64,000 nt of DNA from Cryptomeria japonica (lineage: Eukaryota > Streptophyta > Pinopsida > Cupressales > Cupressaceae): NCBI RefSeq assembly GCF_030272615.1, contig NC_081414.1:339244502-339308501 (forward strand), in the 5' to 3' direction. The translations under genes were made by a program, and so were the position numbers. Within the stretch, counting starts at the first letter, position 1, and each line of letters opens with the position of its first letter. The notes beneath the pieces are model-generated. The model saw nothing but the letters and a program-made list of their open reading frames with translations, was not told where the DNA came from and made no database searches. Shown here piece after piece: positions 1 to 11,104 of this stretch.

Positions 1-128
1 TAACACTGTTTACCAGCATACTTAACTATCTTACTGGTATTAAGTATTAAGTTGGTTAGTAAGATTTTGGTCTGAATTTATTAGACAACGGATTCCCCCC
101 CCCCTCTCAGTTGTCTCCGGGACCTACA
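1..128 (+). repeat. 3' end of a B-family copia LTR, cut by the window edge
   Basis: The last 128 bp of an LTR in plus orientation, ending in a C-rich run, CTCAGTTGTC and GACCTACA. It aligns with the end of the solo LTR at 13,635-14,694 and with the reverse complement of the LTR starting at 1,703. Minus-strand copia gag-pol begins directly at 129, so this LTR is inserted in that coding sequence. It may be a solo LTR or the 3' LTR of a whole element to the left; the window cannot tell. Confidence 0.85.
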
Positions 129-1645
129 ATCTTTACCATGCAATCAAAGTTTACATGACAGAGTCTCTTATGCCATAGCCAACTTTCATCAATGTGTGCA
201 ATCAAGCATGTCTTTTCACTGTTATTCAAATGAAAGATATTACCTCTAGTCTGATTAGCGGTTGCAATTTCTAATCCAGTTCTATTCATGATTTTGCATT
301 TCCCATTTTTAAATTGTAACTGAAATCCTTTCTCAACTAATTGACCAACACTCAAAAGATTATACTTTAAACCTTCAACATAGTAGACATTGTCAATGTT
401 ATGCTTACCATCAAGAGATATTGAAGCCTTACCTCTGATTTGACAAGCTTTGTCATCTCCAAATCTTACTAAGCCTCCATTATATTCTTGAAAGTTCAAG
501 AATTTACCTTTATCACTTGTCATATGATGCGAGCATCTAGAATCAATGATCCATTCATCTTTTACTTCAATCTTAGCTTCCAAGGCCTGCTCTATCGATT
601 GGACTGCAGGTGTCAGTTGATCTTCTGTTATAGCAACAAAAACCCATCCATTATCTGTCAGATCATCATCAGAATCAACAGTCACTCCTTCATCAGCTAC
701 ATAACAAGATTTGTCCTTGTTCTTCTTAAATTTGTATCTCTGATATTCAGGGTTAGGCTTGTATGTCCTTCTAGCTTCTTCTCTTAGTCTATCATGTCTA
801 TCAGGGCATCTTGAAGCCATATGACCAATCTTATTAGAGTTAAAACATTTAAAGGGTGCTTTACCTTCATACTTACTTCCAACTGGACCTTTAGGCATTT
901 TTCTTGCAAATAGTACTTCAAGCTCTTCAAGTTCTTCATTTTCTTTCCTGCTTTCCTCAAGTTCTCTTGCATAAAAGGCTTTCCAATCAGATTTGTCAAA
1001 TGATGATGCAGATGAAGTTGATTCTTTAAAGGCTAAATCTGTATTTATAGTAGCAACAAGACCAAATTCCTCAATTTCAAAGGCTGAAAGTTTTCCAATC
1101 AATATATCCCTAGTTACTAATGTATTAGGCATTGTTCTTAACTCATTTATTATAGTAGCCTTCATTTTATATGTCGGTGGAAATCCTCTTAAAACTTTTG
1201 AAATAATTTCATCTTCACTTAAGGTTCCTCCACAACATTTAATACCCAAAACAATTTCATTTACTCTTTACATAAAAGCAGAAATTCTTTCATCTTCTTC
1301 CATTTTCAGATTTTCATACCTGACCCAGAAGCTTTCAAGTTTTGCAATTTTGACTATGGAATATCCTTCATTTAGTGTTTCCAAATGATCCTAAATAGCT
1401 TTAGCAGTTGATCTGTCTAATAATCCTATGATTTGTTGTTTTGTTAATGTGCTCAAGAGTGCTTCCCTTGCTTTGCAATCATTTTCCTCATCTTTAGTCA
1501 AGTTAGGTGGATTAGGTTGACTGGTAGTAGTAGCAGTATAACCAATCTTTGTAACATCCAGATGTGTCTCCATTCTGATGTTCCATATTCCATAGTTGGT
1601 TCCATCAAGTTTAGGACTATCGTTCATGAAATAGTTAGTAGACAT
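129..1645 (-). pseudogene. Element B gag, protease and pre-integrase region (copia), broken
   Basis: Reads right to left from an ATG at 1,645. The N-terminal part has the copia gag signature L-D-G-T-N-Y-x-x-W (UBN2-type gag). A zinc knuckle follows near 800-850, with its second cysteine changed to serine (CFNSNKIGHMASRC). The protease motif at 536-544 reads D-S-R instead of D-S-G, so the enzyme would be inactive. A GAG-pre-integrase segment (LWHKRLCHVNFDC) ends the readable part. In-frame stops lie at 1,391-1,393 and 1,268-1,270; the frame is otherwise continuous. The sequence is cut at 128/129 by an inserted LTR, so integrase, RT and RNase H are not visible. Gag packages the RNA in virus-like particles and protease would cleave the polyprotein. 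Confidence 0.9.
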
Positions 1646-1687
1646 TGGATCTCCTCAAGCTGTTAAACTTCTGCAAAAAGAGGACTA

Positions 1688-1700
1688 GGCTCTGATACCA
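1688..1700 (-). other. Primer binding site of element B (initiator tRNA-Met)
   Basis: On the minus strand this reads TGGTATCAGAGCC, the usual plant copia site complementary to the 3' end of initiator tRNA-Met. It lies two bases inside the LTR end at 1,703, which fixes the element's orientation and LTR boundary. Confidence 0.9.
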
Positions 1701-1702
1701 AT

Positions 1703-2742
1703 TGTTAGGTCCCAGAGGCAACTAAGAGGGGGGGGTGAATCAGTTGTCTAATATAATTTAAACCAAAAACAACTTAACCAAGTTATCACTTAATACCGGT
1801 GAACTAGTCTATTATACCGGTGGACAACTTTAACAGATAAATGCAATACTGGTAAAGATTAATGCATGAAATAAAAAGACAAAGTCAACCACAACACATA
1901 ACACCAATATTTGTATGTGGAAACCCTGTAAGGGGAAAACCATAGTGGGAAACCTTACCCATAATTAGATGATACTACTACAGATAGTAAGTGTACATAA
2001 ATGGGGTCTGCACATGCAGAAAGGCCAAGCACCTAGAGCTCACTGCTCAATGACAAATGGGAGTCACACTGACTACAATTGGATGGTTCAATCCAATAAA
2101 AATGTACTATAGAAAATAACATCTTCATATGTTGGATTCAGTACCAGTGTAGTTCTGATATGCTTTCATACAAGCCTTGCTTCACCTTCAAATGATGTCT
2201 TCGTGTATAGCTCTGCTTAGTCTCGCATATACCTTCACACCTATCCTTTTCACATTTTTCACACCCTTGATCTTAAATAATATCTTACATCTATACCATA
2301 ACCTAAGACCAATTTTAGTAGGTCGGCTCTACAAGATATTACAATAAAATCATTTTACAAACAATACATTATCCGATGCAATAACCGATTGAACATGTTA
2401 GCTTAATGCATTTACAACAATAATTAATCATCTCCATAGTGTGCTGTGTTGATCTGGAAAAGATAAAACTATTGGTGTAACCCTGGACCTATTTGTCAGT
2501 AACAACAAATATGCAATATGAATATGTCAATAAACAATTCACCATGATAAGATGTCCAAACAATGTCTTTGACATTACCATGCTATACCAAGTGTCGGTG
2601 ATCATTATTTCCTACCAGTGTACCATAAACTGATGATTGTGCAAAAGTCACTCGCTTGCCAGTGAATGTTGCTGGATCTCCAAAGTGCTAGAGTTTTAGT
2701 AGGTGTTGACATCAATGACAAAACCATACCAAAATACCAACA
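1703..2742 (-). repeat. 5' LTR of element B
   Basis: A 1,040 bp LTR with TG...CA ends. In coding orientation it starts TGTTGGTATTTTGG at 2,742 and ends GGGACCTAACA at 1,703, next to the primer site. It is related to the LTRs at 13,635-14,694, 52,040-53,080 and 57,657-58,728. Its outer end abuts gag of another copia copy exactly (2,742/2,743), so B was inserted there. The other target duplication is outside the window. It contains several ACCGGT hexamers and decayed forms. Confidence 0.9.
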
Positions 2743-3161
2743 CTTTCATCTTCTCCCATCTTCATATTTTCATACCTTACCTGGTGACCATCAAGTTTAG
2801 CAAATTTAACACTAGGGTCACCTTCATTCAAAGTCTCCAATTTGTCCCATATAGCCTTTGCAGTTGATTTATCAGTTAGTCCCATAATTTGTTGATTAGA
2901 AAGTGCACACAAAAGGGCTTCTCTAGCTCTACAATCATTCTCAAGCTCTTTATCCATACTAGCTAGAGGAGGATTTCCAGATGCTAGATTAAATGATGTA
3001 ACACCATTCTTAGTGATCTCCCAAATCTCCTTTCAAAGACATCTTAGATGGGTTTCCATCTAAATCTTCCATACCCTGTACTTTATTCCATCAAGCCTAG
3101 GAATTTCTCTCTGGAAAATAGCAGTAGATGAACTAGATGAACTTGAACTACTAGATGCCAT
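2743..3161 (-). pseudogene. N-terminal gag fragment of a second A-family copy (A')
   Basis: Starts at an ATG at 3,161 with a serine-rich leader (M-A-S-S-S-S...) and continues into copia gag (KAREALL-like and STAKAIWDKLETLNEGD segments), ending where element B is inserted at 2,742. It closely matches the gag of element A (8,600-9,033). Stops interrupt the first 60 codons. With the primer site and LTR to its right it is the 5' part of a tandem copy of A. Confidence 0.85.
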
Positions 3162-3203
3162 AGGATCTTCCACAAGTGGTTAAGCTTCTATAGAGAGGGC
3201 CAA

Positions 3204-3215
3204 GCTATGATACCG
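3204..3215 (-). other. Primer binding site of copy A' (decayed tRNA-Met site)
   Basis: On the minus strand it reads CGGTATCATAGC, against CGGTATCAGAGC in the intact A copy at 9,076-9,087. It lies two bases from the LTR end at 3,218. So the LTR 3,218-4,487 acts as 5' LTR for A' while also being the 3' LTR of A. Confidence 0.75.
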
Positions 3216-3217
3216 AT

Positions 3218-4487
3218 TGTTAGATAGCTTAGATAACTAGAGGACAACTAAGAGGGGGGGATGAATCAGTTGTCACCGCATTATATAACTTTAATCATTT
3301 AAATCCTTAATACCGGAACACATAAACTTAATACCGAAATGCATAAACCAAATACCAAAATGACTGATAAAGCATTTAAACATAAACATAAATCATAGAA
3401 CAACTTCCATTCATCCATAACACTTGACACAAAGAATTGAATGTGGAAAACTCGGTAAAGGAAAAAACCACGGTGGGAAGCCTACCCACAGTTAGATAAT
3501 ACTTTTGTAGCAAGTATGTGATTACAATATAAGGGGCTTGCACATGCAGGAAGGCCAACAACCTAGAGCACACTTCTCATCACAAATAGGAGCCTCACTA
3601 ATTATATAAACATCGGACTACAATCCAAAAAGAAGAGTGAACTACAAGTATACCATCTCCTATGCCTGAGTACTATTCTAGTTAAGCTCAATGCTGGAGG
3701 CCTTTAATCTCTATTACACACCCAATTTGATCACCTATGATCAACCAAACCTTCTGCATATGATAACAACATTATTCGCACATAGATCATTTTATAACCT
3801 TTTTCTATCAACCCATATACCCATGATCTACAAAGAGATCTTACATCATATTTATATCAACCCGAGACCTAAGCAATTTAGTCAACCACTTAAAAGATAA
3901 TACAATAAATTCATAACATAAACCCATAATCCAATGATCAACCAAGTCAGCTTAGGTCAAAAACAATATAAACCAATCATTAAATCCTGTCGATAACACA
4001 TCAAGAACATCCTCCAACACGTTATGAAAAATGGTCCATAACCTTGATAACACTTGACCCAAAATGGGTTGCCATAAACCAAATCCAAGGCCACTAATGA
4101 ACTAGAACGCAAAAAAGATAACTAGCATCATCCTTAAAGCCATCTAGAAGTTGCACCAACACCAATTATCAAGTGCATCAAAAGATCTTGAACAAAGCTC
4201 TGCCGGTAAAGCCCTTACTGGTGACCAAAAGGCTTACTAGAACAAATGATAGCTCTTGAGTCATCAAACCTTGAACCAACTGATTGAGATATATATCTGA
4301 ATAGCATGAATAATAGATCCAAACTAATTCCACAAACCAAAGCATATCGGATCCTACCGGATCAATATGATAATCAACCACTCTACCAGAACCAATCAGA
4401 AACTAGTAAACAACCAAAACAATCGGTGTTGCCATCAATGACAAAATATCAATGCAACGCATAATCAATTCCTCTAAATTTTCAACA
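3218..4487 (-). repeat. LTR shared by tandem copies A and A'
   Basis: A 1,270 bp LTR, exactly the hand-measured length of the A LTR at 9,090-10,359. One side carries a primer site (A' interior) and the other a polypurine tract (A interior), so it is both 5' LTR of A' and 3' LTR of A. A TATA-like ATATAAATATG lies near 3,847-3,857 on the minus strand. Confidence 0.9.
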
Positions 4488-4488
4488 A

Positions 4489-4498
4489 TCTCCCCCTT
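4489..4498 (-). other. Polypurine tract of element A
   Basis: Minus strand AAGGGGGAGA, one base before the 3' LTR start. This is the RNase H-resistant primer for plus-strand DNA synthesis. Its flank resembles those in C, D and E. Confidence 0.85.
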
Positions 4499-4818
4499 GG
4501 ACATTAATGGCAACACTAGATGTGAAAAAAAAATCAAGTGCCAAGAAATTCCAAACAAGTCTCCCCCAATGAAAGGCATCCAACAATCTCCCACAAGATG
4601 ATATAGCAAAGAAGTTATGAACCAAACTCACTTTTGACTAATATTTTGTTAAGCTCTATTTTTCACAAATATCTCTCCCCCTTTGACATCAAAGAAAAAT
4701 CATAAATTCTCTAAAACATATAACTGACTACTCTCCCTGAGTAGTAGCACCACCACATAAATCCAGAATGAGTAATAACTCGGATAATGCATACAGGACT
4801 GATGCCAATCATCATCAC

Positions 4819-5250
4819 TCAGGTCTCTATGAGAGGGGTAGAAACCCCCAATCTATCTCTGAAGTACTCAAATAATTCTTTAGGCAAAGGTTTAGTGAAA
4901 ATATCTACAATCTGCTCTTTAGTGTTCACATAAACTAGTCTGACTTCATTTTCTTCCACCTTCTCCTTCAAAAACTTGTACTTGATAGATATGTGCTTTT
5001 TCTTAGAATGAAATACCAGATTCTTTGATATATCAATAGTAGCAGAGTTATCACATTGAATAACTACTGATTCATTACAATCCACCTTTATATCCTTCAA
5101 CATTTTCTTCATCCATAGTACTTGTGTATAGTTAATAGCAACAACAACATATTCAACTTAAGCAGTAGATAAAGAAGTGCACGACTGCTTCTTACTAATC
5201 CATGAAACAAGTTTCTTTCTAAGAAAGAAAGCTCCACCAGATGTTCTCTT
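4819..5250 (-). pseudogene. Element A RNase H domain, broken
   Basis: The end of pol. The segment 4,819-5,112 has the copia RNase H pattern: a C-D-N-S-A motif, then HISIKYKFLKEKV, and the end motif VDIFTKPLPKE, with a stop at 4,819. The upstream part (S-T-A-E-like segment) is interrupted by a stop near 5,113-5,160. In a live element it would degrade the RNA strand of the RNA-DNA hybrid. It lies in the normal place between RT and the polypurine tract. Confidence 0.88.
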
Positions 5251-6330
5251 CTAGTCATCAACATCTCCAACCCAATTTGCTTCTATAGATGCACATAATG
5301 TAAAGTCATCATTTTTAGGATACCACCAACCATATTTAGTTGCTCCCTGCAAATACCTAAAAATTCTTTTCACTGCACTTTCATTATTTTCTCTAGGATC
5401 ACTCTGATATCTTGATACAATACAAACTACATTCATTATATCTAGTCTAGTCTGAGTCAAATATGACAAACCACCAATCATAAACTTGTACCTAGTAGGA
5501 TTTACCGATGTAGATGCATCTTTGTTTGTTAATTTCTCACTAGTAACCATAGGAATACTAACCAATTTAAAATTTTCCATACCAAATTTCTTCAACAGCT
5601 CCCTAGCATACTTAGTTTGACAAATGAAAATACCTTTATCAGTCTGAGTAATTTGCAAACCTAAGAAAAATATCATATCCCCAACCATAGACATCTCAAA
5701 TTAATTCTTCATATTGTTAGAGAATTCCATACACAATTTACCTTCACCTCCAAAAATGATATCATCAACAAAGACCTCAATAATCAATATATCATCATCA
5801 GTGATCTTATAATATAAATTATTATCAACATTACCTTTAGTGAAATCAAGCTTTAGGAGATATTTATCCAGTCTTGCATACCAATCTCTAGTGGCTTGTA
5901 TCAATCCTTATAAAGCTTTCCTTAACTTGCAAACCATATTTTTGTCATCTGAAAGTCAAAATCCATCAGTTTGCTCAATATAAACTTCCTCTTCAAGATT
6001 GCCATTCAAAAATGCACACTTAACATCCATCTGATAAACCTTGTAATTCTTATGAGTAGCATAAGCAAGAAATAGCCTCACAACTTCAATCCTAGCTACC
6101 GGTGCAAAGGTTTCACCATAATCAATTCCTTCCTTCTGAGAATAACCTTTACAAACCAATATAGATTTATTCCTCACAACTTGTCCATCCTCATTCAATT
6201 TATTCCTGAAAACCAATTTAGTTTCAATAACATTCTTATTTATAGGCCGGGTAGCTAAAGTCCATGTGTTATTCTTTTCTATCTAATCTAATTTTTCTTC
6301 CATAGCTTTCATCCAATATTCATCTTTACA
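5251..6330 (-). pseudogene. Element A reverse transcriptase (copia RVT_2 type), broken
   Basis: The N-terminal part (about 5,956-6,330) carries the copia RT start (N-N-T-W-x-L) and DVKCAFLNG. The middle part (5,701-5,904) has the catalytic F-V-D-D motif. The C-terminal part (5,251-5,694) has FLGLQI, SYLTQTRLDI and RYLQG segments. Stops at about 5,700 and 5,905-5,955, plus one in the N-terminal linker near 6,283, split it. The catalytic aspartates survive, but a full-length protein cannot be made. Confidence 0.9.
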
Positions 6331-6639
6331 AGCTTCAATTAATGATGCTAGTTCAACTTGAGAAATAAAATATACCTCATCAACTACCAACCTTCTTCTT
6401 GTCATCACTCCTTTTCTTTTGTCTCCAATGATCTGATCTTCAGAATGATTCATCCTTACATGTACCCAGGAGTCTTCTAATTTTTTGTTCCTCTTCTCTG
6501 ATCTTCAGTTACTATTGAGTTTTTTGATACTATCAGAGTAACCCATTCAACATTATGTTCTGGTATAGGTGCTACCAGTTTAGTTATTATCATTTCCATT
6601 GTTAGTTCTCTCTCATAAGTTCTGATTGACTTTTGTTCT

Positions 6640-7862
6640 GCTCACCCACTTTCAGATTTGTGCTCTCCACAATTCTCTGCAACCTTTTTTTATAAAATCT
6701 ATATGGTTTTCTTTCATTAGAATAACTAATAAATATTCCTTCATCACATCTAGGATCAAACTTTCCAATGGAGTCATCTCTTTTAATATAGAATTTACTA
6801 CCAAAGATTCTTAAATACTTAACTATTGGTGTATAACCAAACCATAACTCATAAGGTGTCTTACTAGTATCTCCTTTGATATGATACTATTGAATGTGTA
6901 TACCATTGTGCTTATAGCTTCTCTCTACTAGATATATGAGGTAGATTAGCTTCCATCATCACGGTTCTATCTGCATCCAATATAGTTTTGTTCTTCCTTT
7001 CCACAACTCTATTTTGCAGAGGTGTCTGAGGTGCAGATAACTACCTCCTTATCCCATTCTTCTCACAATAATTGTTAAATTCACCGGATGTGAATTCTCC
7101 ACCCTAAAATGACCTTAAACATTTAATCTTCAATCCTATCTCTATCTCAACTTGATCTTTAAATATTTAAAAATTTGCAAATGCTTTAGACTTCTCCCTT
7201 AAAAAAGTAACCCACATCATTCTATAATAATCATCAATGATTATCATGAAATATCTATCACCTTGAAAACTTTTGGTTCTAGCTGGACCACACAAATCAG
7301 TATGAATAAGATCAAGAACATCATTAGATTTGTCTTGTATACTCTTAAAATAAATCCTAACTTTCTTTCTCATTTGACATTCCTTACATACCGGATTATA
7401 GGGCTTTACAATCTTAGGTATATCTCTAACTGCCTTAGTAGAACTGATCTTCACAATGCAATCAAAATTCACATGACACAACCTCTTATGCCATATCCAA
7501 CTCTCATCAATTTGTGCAATCAAGAATGTCTTCTCACCGGCGTTCAACTGAAATATATTACCTTTAGTTTGTGTACTGGTTGCAATTTCCAAACCAGATT
7601 TGTTGATAATCTTGCATTTTCCATCCTTGAACTGTAACTGAAATCCCTTATCCACCAGTTGTCCTACACTCAAAATATTAAGCCTTAATCCTTCAACATA
7701 ATAAACATTATCAGTGTTATTCTTACCATCCAATGATATGGTTCCTTTTCCTTTGATCATACATGTTTTTTCATCTCCAAATATAACCAGACCACCATCA
7801 AATTCTTGCATAGATAAGAACTTCCTTTTATCTCTAGTCATATGATGTGAACATCCACTATC
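6640..7862 (-). pseudogene. Element A protease end and integrase, broken
   Basis: The protease motif D-S-G-C-S-H-H is intact at 7,854-7,862. The segment 7,167-7,841 contains pre-integrase and the integrase HHCC zinc region (LWHKRLCHVNFDC...CKECQ), then the first catalytic Asp in HTDLCGP. The block that should hold the second Asp (expected S-D-x-G-G-E-F) reads S-F-stop-G-G-E-F near 7,105, so the catalytic core is lost. The C-terminal part is legible at 6,640-6,800 (YRFYKKRLQRIVES). Integrase would insert the cDNA and make the 5 bp duplications. Confidence 0.85.
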
Positions 7863-8074
7863 AATTACCCATTCATCCTTGTCTATAATTTTAGTAGCAA
7901 GGGCATTTCTTTAGGTACTGGATCATCTTCCTTGATAGCCAAAAATACACATTCCTTTCCATTGCCTGATCCACTAGTTGAATCTTGTGTCGGTTCATCA
8001 TTAGAATCGGTCACACCTTCCTCATCTGCATAGTAGCATAATTTGTCTTTGTTTTTCCTATACTTATGATTGTT

Positions 8075-9033
8075 CTAATAATCAAGGTTAGGCCTAAAAG
8101 ATCTTCTAGCTCTTTCTTCAAATCTTGAATTCTTTCCAAGACATCTAGATGCAAAATGACCTATCTTATTACATGTAAAGCATTTCAAAGTTGATTTTGT
8201 TTCATACTTACTTCCTGTCGGTCCCTTAGGTAATCTTCTAGCAAATAAGGCTTCAAGTTGCTCAAACTCTTCATCTTGTTTCTTCATATCCTCTAGTTCC
8301 TTTACATACAAAGCTTTCCAATCACTCTTGCTAGTATATGATGTAGATGCATGAAAAGTAGGTTCAGATTTAACAGCTCTAGAAGGTACAAATTCCTCAA
8401 GCTCAAAAGTAGATAATTTCCCAACTAAGGTATCCCTATTAAAAAAAGTGTTTGCCATGGTTCTAAGCTCATTAATTGTAGTAGCCTTCATCTTAGAAGC
8501 ATGTGGCAAAGCTCTCAATACTTTAGAAACTATTTCATCTTCGATCAAAGATCCACCACAACATTGAATTCCCAAAACAATTGCATTCACTAGATCTCCA
8601 TAAAAGCAATAATCCTTTCATCTTCTTCCATCTTCAGATTTTCATACCTTACCTGGTAACCATCAAGTTTAGCAATTTTAACACTAGGGTCACCTTCATT
8701 CAGAGTCTCCAATTTGTCCCATATAGCCTTTGCAGTTGATTTATCAGTTAGTCCTATAATTTGTTGATTAGAAAGTGCACACAAAAGGGCTTCTCTAGCT
8801 CTACAATCATTCTCAAGCTCTTTGTCCAGACCAGCTAAAGGAGGATTTCCAGATGCTAGATTAAATGATGTAACACCATTCTTAGTGATCTCCCAAATCT
8901 CCTTTCAAAGACATCTCAAATGGGTCTCCATCTAAATCTTTCATACCCTGTAATTTGTTCCATCAAGCCTAGGAATTTCTCTCCGGAAAATAGCAGTAGA
9001 TGAACTAGATGAACTCGAATTGCTAGATGCCAT
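8075..9033 (-). pseudogene. Element A gag, broken
   Basis: Starts at ATG 9,033 with M-A-S-S-N followed by a serine run, then I-P-R-L-D-G-T-N-Y; the conserved Trp codon after it is now TGA. Two more early stops follow. The segment 8,590-8,784 is in the starting frame, and a frameshift near 8,590 moves the rest into 8,075-8,590. That C-terminal part has a complete CCHC zinc knuckle (CFTCNKIGHFASRC) for RNA binding. It is UBN2-type copia gag. Confidence 0.88.
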
Positions 9034-9075
9034 AGGATCTTTCTCAAGCAGTTATGCTTTGGTGGAGAGGACCAA

Positions 9076-9087
9076 GCTCTGATACCG
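9076..9087 (-). other. Primer binding site of element A
   Basis: Minus strand CGGTATCAGAGC, differing from the initiator tRNA-Met site only in the first base. It lies two bases inside the LTR end at 9,090. Copy A' shares that first-base variant, so it is a family trait. Confidence 0.88.
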
Positions 9088-9089
9088 AT

Positions 9090-10359
9090 TGTTAGACAAC
9101 TCAGATAACTAGAGGACAACTAAGAGGGGGGGATGAATCAGTTGTCACCGCATTATAGAACTTTAAGCATTTAAATCCTTAATACCGGAACACATAAACT
9201 TAATACTGAAATGCATAAACCAAATACGGAAATGACTAATAAAGCATTTAAACATAAACATAAATCATAGAACAATTACCATCCATCCATAACACATGAC
9301 ACTAAGAATTGAATGTGGAAACCCTGGTAAAGGGAAAAACCACAGTGGGAAGCCTACCCACAGTCAGATAATACTTTTGTAGCAAGTATGTGATTACAAT
9401 ATGAGGGGCCTACACATGTAGGAAGGCCAACAACCTAGAGTGCACTGCTCATCACAAAAAGGAGCCTCACTGACTACATAAACATCAGACTACAATCCAA
9501 AAAGAAGAGTGAATTGTAAGTATAGCATCTCCTATGCCTGAGCGCAGTTTCAATTAAGCTCAATGTCAAAGGCCGTAAACCTTTTTTACAAACCCAATTC
9601 GATCACCTATTATCGACCAAACCTTCTGCATATGATTACAACATTATTTACACACAGATAATTCTATAACCTTTTTCTATCAACCCATATACCCAAGATC
9701 TACAAAGAGATCTTACATCATATTTATACCAACCTGGGACCTAAACAATTACGTCGGCCACATAAAAGATAATACAATAAATTTGTAACATAAACCCATA
9801 ATCCAATGATCAACCAGTTTGTCTTAGGCCTAAAACAATATAAACCAATCATTAAATCCTGTCAATAATGCATCAGGAACATCCTCCAACACGTTATGGA
9901 AACTGGTCTATAACCTAGATATTATCGGACCCAAAATAGGTTGGCATAAACCAAATCCAACACCATTGATGAACTAGAACACAAACAAGATAACCAAAAA
10001 CATCTTGAAAGCCATCTAGAAACTACACCAACACCACTTATCATGTGCATCAAAAGATCTTCAAAAAAGCTCTTTCGATAAAGCCCTTATCGGTGACCAA
10101 AAGGCTTACTAGAACAAATGATAGATCCTGAGTCATCAAATCTCAAACCAAATGATCGTGATACATATTTGAATAGCATGAATAATAGATCCACACCAAT
10201 TCCATAAACCAAAGCATATCGTATCCTACCTGATCAATATTATAATCAACCACTCTATCGGAACCAATCAGAAATCGGTAAACAACCAAAACAACCGGTG
10301 TTGCAATCAATGACAAAAAATCAATGCAACACATAATCAATTCCTCCAAATTGCCAACA
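9090..10359 (-). repeat. 5' LTR of element A
   Basis: A 1,270 bp LTR with TG...CA ends, starting TGTTGGCAATTTGG at 10,359 in coding orientation. It is like the LTR at 3,218-4,487 with scattered, mostly transition differences. The outer boundary is exact: element C LTR sequence resumes at 10,360 (equivalent to 17,384 in C's other LTR). Confidence 0.9.
9721..9728 (-). promoter_or_regulatory. Putative TATA box in the 5' LTR of element A
   Basis: Minus strand reads GGTATAAATATG here, within the LTR at a plausible U3/R position. The same site in the other A LTR reads ATATAAATATG. No start site can be shown from sequence alone. Confidence 0.5.
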
Positions 10360-10828
10360 TATCTTACTTCACTTCCCAAACCTCTAAACCAATATCCAAG
10401 ACCAACTCTAAAATATTTCATTCGCATACTGTCAATCAAGATCACTCACACAATCTTACACACCTATATCATCTTACATATATTCAAAATAACCTAACTG
10501 AACTGACTTAAATACCCTTCCCTAATTATAAACACAAATGCCTTAAGTCGGCTTACAATGATATTACAATTTATTTACATGTTAGCCTAGATAAAAATAA
10601 ATGGATTAAACTTTGTGACTGATGCCGCTGATTAATGTCATGTAGACCTATCGGATCAATCTCCTATGTCAGCCTCATATACCAGTTCCTAGCTTTTTGC
10701 TTGTCATCTCCCTTGAATGTCGGATGAATTGAATTTTGGTGAGTACCGGTTAAGTGTCCAACCCAAAATGGTGTGTGTTTCCATCAATGGAAAACACCAC
10801 TAAAGTGGATGACTATCAATTTCCAACA
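10360..10828 (-). repeat. 3' LTR fragment of element C
   Basis: Aligns along its length with 17,384-17,837, the inner part of C's other LTR. The missing part was displaced by insertion of the A array at 10,359/10,360 and should lie left of the window. It ends CCAACA at 10,828 beside the polypurine tract. Confidence 0.88.
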
Positions 10829-10829
10829 A

Positions 10830-10840
10830 TCTCCCTCTTT
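10830..10840 (-). other. Polypurine tract of element C
   Basis: Minus strand AAAGAGGGAGA, one base from the LTR. The 35 bp window 10,823-10,857 differs from the matching windows of D (48,099-48,133) and E (53,075-53,109) at one position. Confidence 0.85.
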
Positions 10841-11104
10841 GGCATTGATGGCAACACTCATTTGAAAAATGGATCACCGAAGTGTTATTTCGGTTCCTCC
10901 CAGAAATTGATGACCAAAACTGACCCTACTCCCCCTGAGCTATACATTATTTCTTATGTCCCTTAACATTTTTTACATCAACCTCTCCCCTTTGACATCA
11001 ATGACAAAGCTGGGGTAAATAAAGAATGAAAGAATGAGAGAAATACTGTGATTACCGGATTTGCATATGCTTGAAAATGTCTAGATAAGCACCCTTCAAG
11101 AATG

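Larger units (their letters stand above)
3218..10359 (-). mobile_element. Element A: full-length degenerate Ty1/copia retrotransposon
   Basis: Order on the minus strand is 5' LTR (9,090-10,359), tRNA-Met primer site, gag with zinc knuckle, protease, integrase, RT, RNase H, polypurine tract and 3' LTR (3,218-4,487). Integrase before RT is diagnostic of copia. Length is 7.1 kb. All domains are recognisable but stops and frameshifts break them, so it is dead. It is inserted in the 3' LTR of element C at 10,359/10,360 and is one unit of a tandem array. Confidence 0.92.
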
